Positions 55,364 to 63,192 of a stretch of 64,000 bases of DNA are shown here, piece after piece; positions within the stretch are counted from its first letter, which is position 1; every line of letters begins with the position of its first letter. The stretch is from NCBI RefSeq assembly GCF_001279695.1, contig NZ_LGDD01000002.1, positions 62,001 through 126,000 on the forward strand. The letters are read 5' to 3'. The notes beneath the pieces were generated by a model. It was not told the DNA's origin. It made no database searches and saw nothing but the letters and a program-made list of their open reading frames with translations. The translations under genes were made by a program, and so were the position numbers. The DNA comes from Streptomyces sp. WM6378. GTDB taxonomy: Bacteria; Actinomycetota; Actinomycetes; Streptomycetales; Streptomycetaceae.

Positions 55364-55460
55364 CAGCCCGTCCGGCGTTTGAGGATCGGGGTCCGGGGCG
55401 GAGCCCCGAAGGGGGTGCAGGGGGCGAAGCCCCCGCAGGGGGTCCGGGGGCGTAGCCCCT
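55364..55460. repeat. Dispersed Streptomyces intergenic repeat
   Basis: Contains CAGCCCGTCCGGCGTTTGAG (55364-55383), then GGGGTCCGGGGCGGAGCCCC and a run of GGGG(T/C)GCAGGGGGCGAAGCCCCC hairpins. The same core reappears at 61490 and, inverted, at 61374. The rest of 55313-55521 holds no gene. Confidence 0.8.
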
Positions 55461-55521
55461 GGTACTCCTACCTCAGCCCCTCCCACCCCCGGAGGGTCTC
55501 GGGAAGAGGCGGGGCGGGGGG

Positions 55522-56142
55522 CTAAATCAGCCCCAACCCCATCGCCCGCGTAACCGCCGCCGTGCGGTCGTCCACCCCCAGCTTCCCGAAGATCCGTACC
55601 ACATGCGTCTTCACCGTCGACTCCGCCACGAACAACCGCCGCCCGATCTCGGCATTCGTGCACCCCTCGGCCACCAGCCGCAGCACGGACACCTCCCGCT
55701 CCGACAGCCGCGGCCGCTCCGGCCGAGCACGGAGCTGGTCGACGAGGCGCCCCGCGACGGAGGGCGCCAGAACCGTCTCCCCCCGCGCAGCGGCCCGCAC
55801 CGCCTGCGCGAGCTCCCCCCGCGCGAGGTCCTTGAGCAGATACCCCGCGGCCCCCGCCTCCACGGCCCGCAGAATGTCCCGGTCCGTTTCGTACGTCGTC
55901 AGAACGATCACCCGGCACGGCAGCCCCGAGGCGGTCAGGCGGCCGATCGACTCGACCCCGTCGCCGCCGGGCATCCGCAGATCCATCAGCACGATGTCCG
56001 GCCGGAGCTCCGCGCACAGCGCCTCGGCCTGCGGGCCGTTGGCGGCGTCGGCCACCACCTCCAGGTCGGGCTCGGCCGCGAGCATCCCGCGCAGCCCCTC
56101 CCGTACCACCGGATGGTCGTCGGCGAGCAGGATGCGGATCAC
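55522..56142 (-). CDS. NarL/LuxR-type response regulator
   Basis: A 206-residue regulator with a receiver domain (Asp8-Asp9, phospho-acceptor Asp54 in IVLMDLRMPG, Thr in VIVLTTYE, Lys in LLKDLARGE) and a LuxR helix-turn-helix (LSEREVSVLRLVAEGCTNAEIGRRLFVAESTVKTHVVRIFGKLG). GTG start overlaps the kinase stop (GTGA). It should control the adjacent ABC transporter operon. Confidence 0.95.
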   Translation of the reverse strand: MIRILLADDHPVVREGLRGMLAAEPDLEVVADAANGPQAEALCAELRPDIVLMDLRMPGGDGVESIGRLTASGLPCRVIVLTTYETDRDILRAVEAGAAGYLLKDLARGELAQAVRAAARGETVLAPSVAGRLVDQLRARPERPRLSEREVSVLRLVAEGCTNAEIGRRLFVAESTVKTHVVRIFGKLGVDDRTAAVTRAMGLGLI

Positions 56143-57398
56143 GGCGAACTCCTCAACAGCGTTGCAGGGACGGGCAGTTGGACGGTGACCGTGGTGCCCC
56201 CGCCCGGCGCGCTGGCGATCTCGGCGGTGCCGCCCACCTCGGCGGCCCGGGCCCGAAGGCCGGCCAGGCCGTACCCCGTACGCGGCGCCGAGGGGTCGAA
56301 GCCGCCTCCCTCGTCCCGTACGGACACGGTCAACGAGGCCTCACCGTATGCGAGCGTGAGCCGCACCGGCGCCCCGGGGCCCGCGTGCTTGCGGGCGTTG
56401 GAGAGCGCCTCCTGGCAGGACCGCAGGGCCACCACTTCGAGCCCGGCGGGCAACTCCCGCACGGATCCCGTCACTTCGAGCCCGGCCGGGGGCTCGTGCC
56501 GGCCGGCGAGGCGGCGTACCGCATCGGGCAGCGAGCCGCCGTCCAGGTCCGCGGGGGCGCCGCCGGCCACCAGGGCCCGGGCCTCCGCCAGGTTCTGGCG
56601 GGCGGTGGACTCCATGAGGTCGAGATGGCGCCGGGCCAGCGGAACGTCGTGGTCCAGTTCCGTCTGGACGGCCTGCACCAGCATCAGCACGCTGGTGAAG
56701 CCCTGCGCGAGGGTGTCGTGGATCTCCCGCGACATCCGCTCCCGCTCGGTGAGCGCGCCGCGCTCCGCCGAGAGCCGGGCCACCTCCTCACGGCTCGCCT
56801 CCAACTCCCCGATCAGCGAGGCCCGTTCCTTGCTCTGCTCGATGATCCGGATGACCCAGGCGCCGAAGAACCCGGAGAAGGCGAGGGTGGCCACCGCGAA
56901 GACGGAGTTGAAGAAGACCACCTGGGACTCCGGCCGCCAGATCAGCGCCCAGCCCGCCACGGGCACGACGTTCACGACCGCCATCGTGACCATCGCCTTG
57001 CGCAGCGGAAGCAGCATGAAGCAGGGCGGCGCAAGGGCGAACGTGATCAGCCGGGTCTCGCCGACCAGGAACGCGGGCGGCAGGAAGATCGCCACCGAGG
57101 CCAGGACGCAGCGCAGGGACTGCCGCTCGTCGGCCCTGTCGCTGAGCATCGCGGGCCGCCCGGCCCGCACATACCAGGGGATGAGCAGCGACATCAGCGC
57201 CACCGCGGTGATCCGGTACGGCAGCGACGGGAGGTCGGCGCCGAGCACGAACACCGCGGTCGCCAGCCACACCACCGTGAAGTAGGCGTCCCACGGCAGG
57301 AACGAGCGGTCCCACACGTGGGTGTCGCGCGCTCCCGCCGAGGCCGCGAACTCCGTCAGCCGTCGCGGCGGCTCTTCCACCTGAAGGTCAGCAGACAC
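56139..57398 (-). CDS. NarL/DesK-type sensor histidine kinase
   Basis: A 419-residue kinase. Five to six membrane helices occupy residues about 40-180, then a coiled coil, the HisKA_3 box with the phospho-His in MSREIHDTLAQGFTSVLMLVQ, and the HATPase domain (CQEALSNARKHAGPG, SVRDEGGGFDP, GYGLAGLRARAAEVGG). There is almost no extracellular sensor, so the helices or the transporter must sense the signal. GTG 57398 with GGAGGA; it overlaps the permease gene by 43 bases. Confidence 0.93.
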   Translation of the reverse strand: MSADLQVEEPPRRLTEFAASAGARDTHVWDRSFLPWDAYFTVVWLATAVFVLGADLPSLPYRITAVALMSLLIPWYVRAGRPAMLSDRADERQSLRCVLASVAIFLPPAFLVGETRLITFALAPPCFMLLPLRKAMVTMAVVNVVPVAGWALIWRPESQVVFFNSVFAVATLAFSGFFGAWVIRIIEQSKERASLIGELEASREEVARLSAERGALTERERMSREIHDTLAQGFTSVLMLVQAVQTELDHDVPLARRHLDLMESTARQNLAEARALVAGGAPADLDGGSLPDAVRRLAGRHEPPAGLEVTGSVRELPAGLEVVALRSCQEALSNARKHAGPGAPVRLTLAYGEASLTVSVRDEGGGFDPSAPRTGYGLAGLRARAAEVGGTAEIASAPGGGTTVTVQLPVPATLLRSSP

Positions 57399-58198
57399 AG
57401 GACCAATCCTCCGATGCACCAGGCGCCGAGCACCAGCGCGATCCGTCCGAACTCCCAGCTGCCCGCCTGTTCGAGGACCGCGGCGGACTGCGGCAGGAAC
57501 ACCCCGCGGAAGCCCTGGCACATCCACTTCAGCGGGAACAACGCGCTGATGTCGAGCAGCCAGCCCGGCACCGTGCCCACCGGGATGTAGACACCGGAGA
57601 TGAACTGGAGCACCAGGAAGGGCAGGACGACCACCGAGCTCGCGCTCCTGCCCGACTTGGGCAGGCTGCTGATCGCGATGCCGAGCAGGGCGCAGCCGGT
57701 GATGCCGAGGACGAAGATCCACGAGAACTCCAGCCACTTCGCCGCGGTCGTCGGCAGGTCGAGGCCGAACAGGGTCGAGCCGAAGACCAGCAGCACCGCC
57801 GTCTCGGCGACGCCGGTGGCGAGCACCAGCCAGACCTTGCCGAGGAAGTACGCGGCCGGTGACATCGGCGTGCCGCGCAGCCGGCGAAGGACCTTCTCGT
57901 CCCGCTCGATGGCGATCGAGATGCCAAGGGACTGGAAGCTGACCGACATGATGCCCGACGCGATCATGCCGGCGGCGTACAGCTGCGAGGCGGTGATCCC
58001 GGCGCCCTCGACCTGGCCGCTGAAGATCGACGCGAACAGGGCGAGGAAGACGACCGGGAAGGCGAAGGTGAAGATCACCTGGTCCCGTCGGCGGACGAAC
58101 TGCTTGATCTCCAGGGAGCCGCGGCGCAGGCCGAGTGACCAGGTGCCGGGCAGCCGGGGAGCCGCCGCACGGGAGGAGACGAGGGTGTCGGTGGTCAT
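57356..58198 (-). CDS. ABC-2 type transporter permease
   Basis: A 280-residue permease with six helices of the DrrB/ABC-2 type (FTFAFPVVFLALFASIFSGQ, GMIASGIMSVSFQSLGISIA, ARLRGTPMSP-like RRLRGTPMSPAAYFLGK). It likely exports drugs, lipids or antimicrobial peptides with the ATPase encoded upstream (ATGA overlap). Confidence 0.92.
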   Translation of the reverse strand: MTTDTLVSSRAAAPRLPGTWSLGLRRGSLEIKQFVRRRDQVIFTFAFPVVFLALFASIFSGQVEGAGITASQLYAAGMIASGIMSVSFQSLGISIAIERDEKVLRRLRGTPMSPAAYFLGKVWLVLATGVAETAVLLVFGSTLFGLDLPTTAAKWLEFSWIFVLGITGCALLGIAISSLPKSGRSASSVVVLPFLVLQFISGVYIPVGTVPGWLLDISALFPLKWMCQGFRGVFLPQSAAVLEQAGSWEFGRIALVLGAWCIGGLVLCLLTFRWKSRRDG

Positions 58199-59064
58199 CG
58201 TGCTTCCTCCTGCTGCGGGTCCAGCTGGCCGGTGAGCCGCAGGTAGACGTCCTCAAGGGTGGGCCGGGCGATCCGGAGGCCCGGGATCTCGCCGTCGAAG
58301 CGGTGCATCAGCTCGGCGACGGTGCGGGTCGGCGTCTCGGTGCGCAGGGTGCGCGGCGAGCCGTCGGCCTCCGTCCACTCGACGGTGGCGCCGGTGCCGA
58401 GGCTCTGCCGCAGCGCGGCGGGCTCGCCCTCGGCGACGACCTTGCCGCCCGCGATCACCGCGAGCCGGTCGGTGAGCGCCTCCGCCTCCTCCAGATAGTG
58501 CGTGGTCAGGACGATGGTGGTGCCCTCGCCCGCCAGCAGCCGGATCAGCTCCCAGAACTGGCGCCGGGCCGCCGGGTCGAAGCCGGTCGTCGGCTCGTCC
58601 AGGAGCAGCAGTTCGGGGTCGCCGATCACGCCGAGCGCCACGTCCAGGCGCCGCCGCTGGCCGCCCGAGAGGCCCTTGGTCCGGGCCGACGCCTTCTTCT
58701 CCAGGCCGACCAGCGCGATGACCTCTTCCGGGTCGCGGGGCTCGGGGTAGTAGCGGGCGAAGTGGTGCACGGTCTCGCGGACCGTGAGCTCGGCGGGCGC
58801 CGACTCGTCCTGCCAGACGATGCCGACCCGCGAGCGCCAGGCCCGCCCGGCACTCGCCGGGTCGGCCCCGAGGACCGACACCTCGCCGCCGTCCCTGCTG
58901 CGGTGGCCCTGGAGGATCTCCACCGTGGTGCTCTTGCCGGCCCCGTTGGGGCCGAGGATGCCGAAGACCTCTCCGTGCCGGATCCCGAGGTCGAGTCCGT
59001 CGACCGCGGTGACCTCGCCGTACTGCTTGCGAAGTCCGCGTACATCAATCGCCAGTTGCGTCAT
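58195..59064 (-). CDS. ABC transporter ATP-binding protein (DrrA-like)
   Basis: A 289-residue ATPase. Walker A LGPNGAGKST, signature LSGGQRRRLDVA, Walker B LLLDEPTTGFDP, switch TTHYLEEAEALTDR. The C-terminal extension resembles daunorubicin-resistance type ATPases. First gene of the four-gene minus-strand operon. Confidence 0.94.
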   Translation of the reverse strand: MTQLAIDVRGLRKQYGEVTAVDGLDLGIRHGEVFGILGPNGAGKSTTVEILQGHRSRDGGEVSVLGADPASAGRAWRSRVGIVWQDESAPAELTVRETVHHFARYYPEPRDPEEVIALVGLEKKASARTKGLSGGQRRRLDVALGVIGDPELLLLDEPTTGFDPAARRQFWELIRLLAGEGTTIVLTTHYLEEAEALTDRLAVIAGGKVVAEGEPAALRQSLGTGATVEWTEADGSPRTLRTETPTRTVAELMHRFDGEIPGLRIARPTLEDVYLRLTGQLDPQQEEAR

Positions 59065-59212
59065 GGCAAAGAGCGTTCCGCACGGCCGTCGGCTCGGGCA
59101 CCCTCGTGCGGACCTCCTTATGTCCATCGAACGGTGGACAGTGCGCCCCGTGCGGCAGAATGAGGCGGCGGCAGCACAGGCAACCACGATGACGGGATGA
59201 CGGACCGGCGCT

Positions 59213-59851
59213 ATGACCACAACACTTGACGACGTCTCCTCCGACTCCGGACACCGAGAGGTGAGCAGCGAGGGGGCGGTCGGCGGCAGCCGCGCCTTCG
59301 CCTGGCTGCTCGTGATCACCGGCGTGGCCGGTCTGGTGGCGGCCTGGGTCATCACGCTCGACAAGTTCAAGCTGCTCGAAAACCCCAACTTCGTGCCGGG
59401 CTGCAGCCTCAACCCGGTCGTGTCCTGCGGCAACATCATGAAGAGCCACCAGGCGGCCGCCTTCGGCTTCCCGAACCCGATGCTGGGTCTGGTCGCCTAC
59501 GGCATGGTCATCTGCGTCGGCATGAGCATCCTGGCGGGCGGCCGGTTCCGCCGCTGGTACTGGCTGACCTTCAACGCGGGCACGCTGTTCGGCGTCGGAT
59601 TCTGCAGCTGGCTCCAGTTCGAGTCGCTGTACCGGATCAACTCGCTCTGCCTGTGGTGCTGCCTGGCGTGGGTCGCCACGATCTTCATGTTCTGGTACGT
59701 GACGTCGTTCAACCTCCGCAAGGGCCTGCTGCCCGCGCCGACGTGGGCGAAGAAGTTCCTGTCCGAGTTCACCTGGGTGCTTCCGGCGCTGCACATCGGG
59801 GTCATCGGCATGCTGATCCTGACCCGCTGGTGGGACTTCTGGACCAGCTGA
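59213..59851 (+). CDS. VKOR-family quinone-dependent disulfide oxidoreductase
   Basis: A 212-residue membrane protein with five hydrophobic segments. The loop Cys pair is C64 and C72 (GCSLNPVVSC) and the active CLWC is at 146-149. It should oxidise DsbA-type partners of exported proteins. No thioredoxin domain is fused to it, so a separate partner is needed; a cytoplasmic DsbA-like gene at 20.8 kb is not an obvious match. ATG 59213 lacks a clear ribosome site. Confidence 0.92.
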   Translation: MTTTLDDVSSDSGHREVSSEGAVGGSRAFAWLLVITGVAGLVAAWVITLDKFKLLENPNFVPGCSLNPVVSCGNIMKSHQAAAFGFPNPMLGLVAYGMVICVGMSILAGGRFRRWYWLTFNAGTLFGVGFCSWLQFESLYRINSLCLWCCLAWVATIFMFWYVTSFNLRKGLLPAPTWAKKFLSEFTWVLPALHIGVIGMLILTRWWDFWTS

Positions 59852-59894
59852 CCGGGGTCCTTCCGGCTCCGGCGGCGTTGTCAGTGCCGTGACA

Positions 59895-59900
59895 TAGGGT
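59895..59900 (+). promoter_or_regulatory. -10 box (TAGGGT) of rarA
   Basis: TAGGGT ends seven bases before GTG 59908 with no Shine-Dalgarno, predicting a leaderless mRNA. Confidence 0.5.
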
Positions 59901-59907
59901 TCTTGAC

Positions 59908-61263
59908 GTGGAACCCGACCTGTTCACCGCAGCCGCAGAGGACCGCCAGGAGAAAGACCCGGCGGGCAGCCCTCTGGCCGTACGGATGCGCCCGCGCGTC
60001 CTCGACGAGGTGGTCGGCCAGCAGCACCTCCTGAAGCAGGGCTCGCCACTGCGGCGCCTGGTGGGGGAGGGCGCCGGCGGCCCGGCCGGACCGTCCTCGG
60101 TGATCCTGTGGGGCCCGCCGGGCACGGGCAAGACGACACTCGCGTACGTCGTCTCCAAGGCCACCAACAAGCGTTTCGTCGAGCTCTCGGCGATCACCGC
60201 CGGGGTGAAGGAAGTCCGCGCGGTCATCGACGGGGCGCGCCGCGCGATCGGCGGCTTCGGCAAGGAGACCGTCCTCTTCCTCGACGAGATCCACCGCTTC
60301 TCCAAGGCCCAGCAGGACTCGCTGCTCCCCGCGGTCGAGAACCGCTGGGTCACTCTGATCGCGGCGACGACGGAGAACCCGTACTTCTCGGTGATCTCCC
60401 CGCTCCTGTCCCGCTCCCTCCTGCTCACCCTCGAACCGCTCACCGACGACGACCTGAAGGCGCTCGTCCAGCGGGCGCTCACCGAGGAGCGAGGACTGGG
60501 CGGCGCGGTCTCCCTGCCCTCGGACGCCGAGGCCCACCTGCTGCGCATCGCGGGCGGCGACGCGCGCCGGGCGCTGACCGCCCTGGAGGCGGGGGCCGGC
60601 TCCGCGCTCGCCAAGTCGGAGCAGGAGATCACGCTCCAGACGCTGGAAGAGACGGTCGACCGGGCGGCCGTGAAGTACGACAAGGGCGGCGACCAGCACT
60701 ACGACGTGGCGAGCGCCCTGATCAAGTCGATCCGCGGCTCGGACGTGGACGCGGCGCTGCACTATCTGGCCCGGATGATCGAAGCGGGCGAGGACCCCCG
60801 TTTCATCGCCCGGCGCCTGATCATCTCCGCGAGCGAGGACATCGGCCTGGCGGATCCGACCGCGCTGCCCACGGCGGTGGCGGCGGCCCAGGCCGTTGCC
60901 CTGATCGGCTTCCCCGAGGCGGCCCTGACGCTGAGCCACGCCACGATCGCGCTGGCGCTCGCCCCGAAGTCCAACTCGGCGACGACGGCGATCGCCGCCG
61001 CGATGGAGGACGTCCGCAAGGGTTTGGCGGGCCCCGTTCCGCCGCACCTGCGGGACGGCCACTACAAGGGCGCGGCCAAGCTCGGCCACGCCCAGGGCTA
61101 CGTCTACCCGCACGACGTGCCGGGCGCGATCGCCTCCCAGCAGTACGCCCCGGACGCGGTGGCGGACCGGCGCTACTACGAGCCGACGCGGTACGGGGCG
61201 GAGGCGCGGTACGCGGACGTGGTGGAGAAGGTGCGGGAACGTTTGGGCCGGGCCCAGGACTAG
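59908..61263 (+). CDS. rarA: Replication-associated recombination protein A (RarA/MgsA)
   Basis: A 451-residue AAA+ ATPase acting at stalled forks. [16 protein letters not shown] opening, Walker [11 protein letters not shown], Walker [11 protein letters not shown], sensor [17 protein letters not shown], tetramerisation domain ([17 protein letters not shown]) and the [16 protein letters not shown] end. GTG 59908 is the only start fitting the leaderless promoter. Confidence 0.95.
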   Translation: MEPDLFTAAAEDRQEKDPAGSPLAVRMRPRVLDEVVGQQHLLKQGSPLRRLVGEGAGGPAGPSSVILWGPPGTGKTTLAYVVSKATNKRFVELSAITAGVKEVRAVIDGARRAIGGFGKETVLFLDEIHRFSKAQQDSLLPAVENRWVTLIAATTENPYFSVISPLLSRSLLLTLEPLTDDDLKALVQRALTEERGLGGAVSLPSDAEAHLLRIAGGDARRALTALEAGAGSALAKSEQEITLQTLEETVDRAAVKYDKGGDQHYDVASALIKSIRGSDVDAALHYLARMIEAGEDPRFIARRLIISASEDIGLADPTALPTAVAAAQAVALIGFPEAALTLSHATIALALAPKSNSATTAIAAAMEDVRKGLAGPVPPHLRDGHYKGAAKLGHAQGYVYPHDVPGAIASQQYAPDAVADRRYYEPTRYGAEARYADVVEKVRERLGRAQD

Positions 61264-61373
61264 CCCCCCCACCCCGCCCCTTCCCGCTGTGACACTCTGC
61301 GGCTCCGCCGCGTGGCCCCCCGGGGGGGAATGGGCTGAGGTCCGTTCCGGGGGCGCTGCCTCCGGGCCGCCGC

Positions 61374-61636
61374 TCCTCAAACGCCGGAGGGGCTAGATGC
61401 GGTCGGCCTTTCGCTGCGGGCCGTAGGTGGCTGATCGCGCAGTTCCCCGCGCCCCTAGCAGCATCGGTCCTGGCCGGTACCGGAATCTTCAGCCTGTCCG
61501 GCGTTTGAGGACGAGCGCCTTTAAGGCGCGAACGGGGTCTGGGGCGGAGCCCCAGGTGAGCGGTCTTTCCCTTTCCCACCCCCGGAGGGTCTCGTTCCCA
61601 CCCCGGAGGGTCTCAGGAAGGGGCGGGGTGGGGGGA
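61374..61636. repeat. Cluster of dispersed intergenic repeats
   Basis: No gene between 61264 and 61636. The stretch contains TCCTCAAACGCCGGAGGGGC (61374-61393, inverted copy), the common Streptomyces GCGCAGTTCCCCGCGCCCCT (61437-61456), CAGCCTGTCCGGCGTTTGAG (61490-61509), a palindrome GCGCCTTTAAGGCGC (61515-61529), GGGGTCTGGGGCGGAGCCCC (61535-61554) and two ACCCCGGAGGGTCTC units near 61580-61615. Confidence 0.8.
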
Positions 61637-62491
61637 CTACCCGGCCGCCGCCTCGAAGAGCTGGTGCATCGCGCGGCGTAGGGCCGTGATGTCCCCCACC
61701 GGATCGGGGAAGTCGAACCGCGCGTCGAAGGTGTGGCCGTCGGTCCGGCCGAAACGTACTCGCAGGCCGAAGCGGTCGAGTGCCAGCGGGGTGACCCTGG
61801 CCACCCCCTCCCGCTCCACGAGCCCGCAAAGGAGCCGCACCTGCTCGCCGTGGGCGGAGTCGAGGTGCTGGAGGAGCTCGGTCTCGTGCCGTACGAGGGG
61901 ATCGGGCGTTGCCCGGGCGAAGTCCTCGGGGTCCACCGCGCTCGCGCCCCACAGGTCGTCCACGTAGGCGTCGCCGACTTCGAGGCGGAGCATCATGCGG
62001 CCCGGGCCCGCCTGCCCCGGCACCCGGGTCAGCCAGCCGGAGACCCAGGCGCGGCCCCGGATACGGTGGGGGACGGACACCGGAGCCACGTCCGTGATCT
62101 CCAGGACGGCCCGGACCTCGTCGTCCTGCGCGTGCGTGGCGGCCCGTACGGCCGGGGAATCGGCGGGGAAGTCCAGGAACAGGTCGCCGTCGGGACCGAC
62201 GCTGCGGACGTCGGCCGTCAGCTGCTCCGGGCGGGCCCCGGCAAGGCCGGGTACGAGCAGCACCGCCGAGCAGGTACTATGTACGAGAGTTCGTGTGCGC
62301 TCGGCTGCTGACGGCATCCGCGCGATTTCAAGTCCGCTGGGACGCGGCTGACCACGATCTGATCGGACCTCCGTCACGTGCCCGGCCCCATGCTTCGACT
62401 GGGGGCTGGTGGAGTCGACCCCTCCTGTGGGAGCAGGGTCGGCCTTCTTCGTGCTGTCCGTGATGTGACTGGTGTTCCCCGGACGCGACAT
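61637..62491 (-). CDS. DUF2470-domain protein under an iron box
   Basis: A 284-residue protein. The C-terminal part (VNRV-like VSGWLTRV to GDITALRRAMHQLF) is the DUF2470 fold, found alone or attached to heme-degrading HugZ-type proteins; the central part (HRIRGRAWVSGWLTRV) resembles the flavin-barrel that precedes it. The N-terminal 55 residues are polar and disordered-looking. ATG 62491 has AAGGAG at five-base spacing, better than a later in-frame ATG at 62317. The iron box lies only four bases before that ribosome site, so expression is probably repressed by iron. Role in heme/iron use is inferred. Confidence 0.8.
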   Translation of the reverse strand: MSRPGNTSHITDSTKKADPAPTGGVDSTSPQSKHGAGHVTEVRSDRGQPRPSGLEIARMPSAAERTRTLVHSTCSAVLLVPGLAGARPEQLTADVRSVGPDGDLFLDFPADSPAVRAATHAQDDEVRAVLEITDVAPVSVPHRIRGRAWVSGWLTRVPGQAGPGRMMLRLEVGDAYVDDLWGASAVDPEDFARATPDPLVRHETELLQHLDSAHGEQVRLLCGLVEREGVARVTPLALDRFGLRVRFGRTDGHTFDARFDFPDPVGDITALRRAMHQLFEAAAG

Positions 62492-62505
62492 GCGATCTCC
62501 TTGAG

Positions 62506-62524
62506 TAAGGTGAGCCTAACCTAA
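62506..62524 (-). promoter_or_regulatory. Iron box (DmdR/IdeR operator)
   Basis: On the minus strand TTAGGTTAGGCTCACCTTA matches the 19-bp DtxR-family consensus TTAGGTTAGGCTAACCTAA at 17 positions. It lies between the DUF2470 and rpsD starts, nearer the former. Confidence 0.75.
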
Positions 62525-62548
62525 CCCAACCATGGAGGTTTGGAGAAC

Positions 62549-63163
62549 GTGCCTAACCAGTCGCGTCCCAAGGTCAAGAAGTCTCGTGCGCTCGGCATCG
62601 CGCTGACGCCGAAGGCCGTCAAGTACTTCGAGGCCCGCCCCTACCCGCCGGGCGAGCACGGCCGTGGCCGCAAGCAGAACTCGGACTACAAGGTCCGTCT
62701 GCTCGAGAAGCAGCGTCTGCGCGCCCAGTACGACATCAGCGAGCGCCAGATGGCGCGTGCCTACGACCGCGCCAAGAAGGCCGAAGGCAAGACGGGCGAG
62801 GCGCTGGTCGTCGAGCTTGAGCGTCGCCTCGACGCCCTGGTTCTGCGTTCGGGCATCGCCCGCACCATCTACCAGGCCCGCCAGATGGTCGTGCACGGTC
62901 ACATCCAGGTCAACGGTGGCAAGGTCGACAAGCCGTCGTTCCGCGTCCGTCCGGACGACGTCGTGACCGTCCGCGAGCGCAGCCGCGAGAAGGTCCCCTT
63001 CCAGGTTGCCCGCGAGGGTGGCTACGCCGGCGAGGGCGAGACCCCGCGCTACCTCCAGGTGAACCTGAAGGCCCTGGCCTTCCGCCTGGACCGCGACCCG
63101 AACCGCAAGGAAATCCCGGTCATCTGCGACGAGCAGCTCGTCGTCGAGTACTACGCCCGCTGA
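62549..63163 (+). CDS. rpsD: Ribosomal protein S4 (zinc-free type)
   Basis: A 204-residue S4. GTG 62549 follows GGAG; an upstream TTG (62540) is less likely. It opens [21 protein letters not shown] and lacks the N-terminal Cys cluster of zinc-binding S4, matching the C-minus form. RNA-binding S4 domain at [32 protein letters not shown]. As a primary 16S binder it is central to 30S assembly. Confidence 0.96.
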   Translation: MPNQSRPKVKKSRALGIALTPKAVKYFEARPYPPGEHGRGRKQNSDYKVRLLEKQRLRAQYDISERQMARAYDRAKKAEGKTGEALVVELERRLDALVLRSGIARTIYQARQMVVHGHIQVNGGKVDKPSFRVRPDDVVTVRERSREKVPFQVAREGGYAGEGETPRYLQVNLKALAFRLDRDPNRKEIPVICDEQLVVEYYAR

Positions 63164-63192
63164 TCCAGGCGTAACACCGGAGCCTCAGCGCT

